Made by a program: the position numbers and the translations under genes. A model generated the notes under the pieces. That model had not been told where the DNA came from, searched no databases, and worked only from the letters and a program-made list of their open reading frames with translations. A stretch of DNA of 64,000 nt from Alcanivorax sp. DG881 (GTDB lineage: Bacteria; Pseudomonadota; Gammaproteobacteria; Pseudomonadales; Alcanivoracaceae). The DNA lies in the NCBI RefSeq assembly GCF_000155615.1, contig NZ_DS989915.1, positions 2,681,662-2,745,661 on the forward strand, given 5' to 3'. Of the stretch, positions 62,147 to 64,000 are shown piece by piece. The first letter of the stretch is position 1; each line of letters opens with the position of its first letter.

Positions 62147-62186
62147 ATCTGTTTCCGAATTGAATCCGAACAAGCATTCGATTTAT

Positions 62187-62208
62187 TGTTACACCGAGCA
62201 ATGTAACA
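62187..62208. promoter_or_regulatory. Candidate TetR operator
   Basis: TGTTACA (62187-62193) and TGTAACA (62202-62208) form an inverted repeat with an 8-bp spacer, a typical TetR-family operator geometry, in the divergent region of the regulator and the diiron gene. Confidence 0.6.
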
Positions 62209-62325
62209 GTAAAGCCTTGAGCATGCAGCAGCACCCCAGGGCGCTGGATTGTGGTCAGCTGTGCTGCCGCACCGAATAGACGTTAAACCGGCTGAAATAT
62301 CGTATCGCGATAACAGGAGAGCATC

Positions 62326-63252
62326 ATGGCTTCTATCGATCTGGACAAAATGCTGGCTAAGATCAAGTCCACCCAGTGGGCCCTTTCAGATATCGATTGG
62401 GACGCCCCTGGCGCGGAACTGATTACCGAAGAGCAGTGGCCCAAGCTGAAAGACTTCATGGCCGACCTGATGTGGATTGAGCACGTTGGCGCCCGCGCTT
62501 TTGCTGCCATGGCCAAGAAAGCCCCCACCGACACCCTGCGTGAAATTTATACCTACTTTCACGCGGAAGAGCAGCGCCACGCCAATGCGGAAATGGCACT
62601 GATGAAGCGCTGGGGCATGCTGGAAGGGGATGAGATTCCAGAGCCCAACATCAACCTGCGGCTGGTGATCGAATGGCTGGACCGTTACAGCGACGAAATG
62701 CCGGTTTATGTGTTGGGTACGGTGGTGCCGATGCTGGAAATCGCTCTTGACGGTGCCTTGTGCACCTTCCTTCTTGAGACGGTGAAAGATCCGGTTTGCC
62801 ACCAGGCCTTTGAAAAAATCAACGACGATGAGTCACGGCATCTGGGGGTGGGCTTCAGCGTGATGGAAATGCAGGGTCGCGGAAAAACCTTTATTGGTGC
62901 CGCCAAAATGCTGGCGCCGTTGCTCGACCCACGCCTGATGCTGGGCATTGCTTCCTATGTGCCATTGCTGAACAAGATGCGCGACAACATCATCACCATG
63001 GGACTGCCGGAAGAGCGGCTGTATGCCGCCATGGCCAAGTTCGAAAAAATTGGTGGGCGTACGGAAGACGGCCGCCGCAACCCCTGGTTCCAGGTGATTC
63101 GCCAGCATGCCAGATTCGTGGTGGATCGCAATAACCGCGCCTATCACCTGCCGGTCGATGGCATGGTCAAACTGACCGGCCTGATTCCGCGCCGGGCACT
63201 GCCGGCGGTGCCTTCCTGGGTGAAAGAGCTGACCTATCAGCCCACTGCCTGA
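62326..63252 (+). CDS. Ferritin-like diiron protein
   Basis: The 308-residue protein shows the four-helix diiron ligand set: E52 (WIEH), E82-Q-R-H85, E138 (MLEIALD) and E169-S-R-H172. This E/ExxH/E/ExxH pattern is that of ferritin-like oxygenases and oxidases. A C-terminal domain of about 100 residues follows. It may be a hydroxylase, desaturase or N-oxygenase-like enzyme; sequence alone does not decide. It is bracketed by a divergent TetR regulator and a downstream BVMO, hinting at a joint oxidative pathway. GGAG precedes the ATG. Confidence 0.82.
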   Translation: MASIDLDKMLAKIKSTQWALSDIDWDAPGAELITEEQWPKLKDFMADLMWIEHVGARAFAAMAKKAPTDTLREIYTYFHAEEQRHANAEMALMKRWGMLEGDEIPEPNINLRLVIEWLDRYSDEMPVYVLGTVVPMLEIALDGALCTFLLETVKDPVCHQAFEKINDDESRHLGVGFSVMEMQGRGKTFIGAAKMLAPLLDPRLMLGIASYVPLLNKMRDNIITMGLPEERLYAAMAKFEKIGGRTEDGRRNPWFQVIRQHARFVVDRNNRAYHLPVDGMVKLTGLIPRRALPAVPSWVKELTYQPTA

Positions 63253-63267
63253 TGCGGCCAATGCTGG

Positions 63268-63296
63268 CTCGTCATGCGTGCGGTGCGCATGGCGAG
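63268..63296 (+). promoter_or_regulatory. Hairpin between diiron gene and FMO gene
   Basis: CTCGTCATGCG pairs with CGCATGGCGAG (10 of 11 Watson-Crick plus one G-T) around a 7-base loop. It lies 30 bp before the FMO ATG and could attenuate expression of the downstream gene or protect the upstream mRNA end. Confidence 0.45.
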
Positions 63297-63325
63297 GCTT
63301 TCCTGATTGTTGAAGAGATCCTGTT

Positions 63326-64000
63326 ATGACTACCTCCTCTGCCTCTCCGAAAAAGGCCGTTCGCAAGGCGGCCCCCCGTAAACGCTCCGCCACGGCCAAG
63401 CGCCCTGCGGCAAAAAAGTACCGGCGGTAAAACCGGTATCGGTGTTGATTGTGGGCGCAGGGTTTGCCGGGCTGGGGATGGCCATTCGTCTCAAGCAGGC
63501 CGGTATTGACGACTTTGTGATCCTGGAGCGTGCCAACGCTGTGGGTGGCACCTGGCGCGACAATCAATACCCGGGCGCGGCCTGTGATATTCCTTCCAAT
63601 CTGTATTCCTATTCGTTTGCGCCCAATCCCAACTGGTCGCGCAGCTTCTCGGGCAGTGAGGAAATTCTCGGTTATATCCATCACCTGGTGGCCGAGTTCA
63701 AACTGGAATCACACATCCGTTTCGAGAAAAACGTGGAAGACCTGTCCTTCGATGAAAAGAAGGGCGTCTGGACCGCGACCACCGATAAAGGTGAAAAGTT
63801 TGCCGGCCGTGCTGCGGTGATGGCCCAGGGGCCGCTGTCCAATTGTAGCTTCCCGGCGATTACGGGCATCGAAGATTTCAAGGGCCACAAGATTCACAGT
63901 GCCCGCTGGGATCACGATTACGATTTCGCGGACAAGAAAGTGGCGGTCATCGGCACCGGCGCCAGTGGCATCCAGATCATCCCCGAGCTGGTGAAACAGG
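63326..64000 (+). CDS. FAD-dependent monooxygenase (BVMO-like), frame-interrupted and cut by window edge
   Basis: From ATG 63326 the frame encodes a Ser/Lys/Ala-rich leader (34 codons) and stops at TAA 63428-63430. The next frame, readable from 63418 to the window edge, encodes a BVMO: V-G-A-G-F-A-G-L-G for FAD, G-G-T-W-R-D-N-Q-Y-P-G-A-A-C-D, F-K-G-H-K-I-H-S-A-R-W-D and G-T-G-A-S-G for NADPH. The leader would join it exactly by a -1 shift at the heptamer A-AAA-AAG (63412-63418), the dnaX-type slippery site, or by one extra A. The alternatives are translation from an internal GTG near 63442, a base error in the A6 run, or a real mutation. Confidence 0.75.
63412..63418 (+). other. A-AAA-AAG slippery heptamer at the frame break
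   Basis: The zero-frame codons are GCA-AAA-AAG. A -1 slip here puts the ribosome directly into the FMO frame (next codon GTA). A small stem TACCGG/CCGGTA (63419-63424 with 63433-63438) follows at once, closer than the usual 5-9 base spacing for stimulatory structures. Confidence 0.5.

Noticed and set aside
62326-63252. Ferritin or bacterioferritin storage protein
   Set aside because: The chain is about twice as long as ferritins and the second helix pair carries enzyme-type ExxH ligands, so an oxygenase or oxidase role fits better.

Overview
The window looks like a chromosomal segment of a marine, hydrocarbon-degrading gammaproteobacterium, most likely Alcanivorax or a close relative. The main reasons are an AlmA-type flavin monooxygenase (long-chain alkane hydroxylase family) at 57.9 kb, a second Baeyer-Villiger-type monooxygenase at the right edge, and Pseudomonas-like clusters (yrfG-hslR-hslO facing nudE-cysQ; rsd/algQ near dsbB; ompR-envZ). 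Coding density is high and the DNA is GC-rich. I see no tRNA, rRNA, CRISPR array, phage or intact transposon.

Layout. 0-1.2 kb: a SnoaL-like plus YciI-like gene pair enclosed by a 44-bp direct repeat. 1.2-2.3 kb: LpxR-type outer-membrane protein. 2.7-3.9 kb: thiolase. 4.6-8.7 kb (minus strand): DUF4331 protein, small lipoprotein, TPR protein, HupE/UreJ membrane protein, with an ECF sigma/RskA-type anti-sigma pair diverging at 8.8-10.1 kb. 10.1-15.1 kb: ABC-F yheS, TIGR02444 protein, bioA, ParA-like ATPase. 15.2-19.4 kb: DUF4124-like protein, FKBP lipoprotein, rsd, lrgB-lrgA-dsbB, RMF-like protein. 19.7-24.3 kb: gshA, tex, PilH-like regulator. 24.4-29.4 kb: RND pump with adaptor and a Fur-like box. 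29.5-31.7 kb: ompR-envZ, then a 600-bp gap ending in a strong terminator (candidate RNA gene). 32.3-43.7 kb: accessory region with an outer-membrane barrel protein, MFS carrier, VOC protein, CocE/NonD lipoprotein hydrolase, a 918-residue secreted HEXXH protein with a probable C-terminal barrel, PQQ sugar dehydrogenase, AhpD-like protein, periplasmic DJ-1/PfpI protein and a divergent MocR regulator. 43.9-56.9 kb: mostly core genes (lytic transglycosylase, TrkA/TrkH potassium uptake, YihY, 3D lipoprotein, ndh, pckA, hslO-hslR-yrfG, nudE, cysQ, hydrolase). 57-64 kb: almA, nitronate monooxygenase-like enzyme, DUF4282 protein, TetR regulator, ferritin-like diiron protein and an FMO with an interrupted reading frame.

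The most unusual signal is non-coding. At least fifteen intergenic stretches are built from degenerate tandem heptamers (strict 7-bp period), usually in two inverted arms around a variable core, and they abut or overlap the stop codon of a neighbouring gene. Several word families (AAAGTTG, AGTCACG/AGTTTCG, TAGTGAA, GACGCTT, GCGTGAA) share the same layout. Two members (4.1 and 60.8 kb) also share a long core. A second class, REP-like palindromes with a (G)TGGGAG/GTAGGAG head and CGAA tail, occurs singly and as inverted pairs. Other candidates for something new are the HEXXH-barrel fusion, the DUF4331/HupE/ECF module, and an A-AAA-AAG slippery site at the frame break of the last gene.
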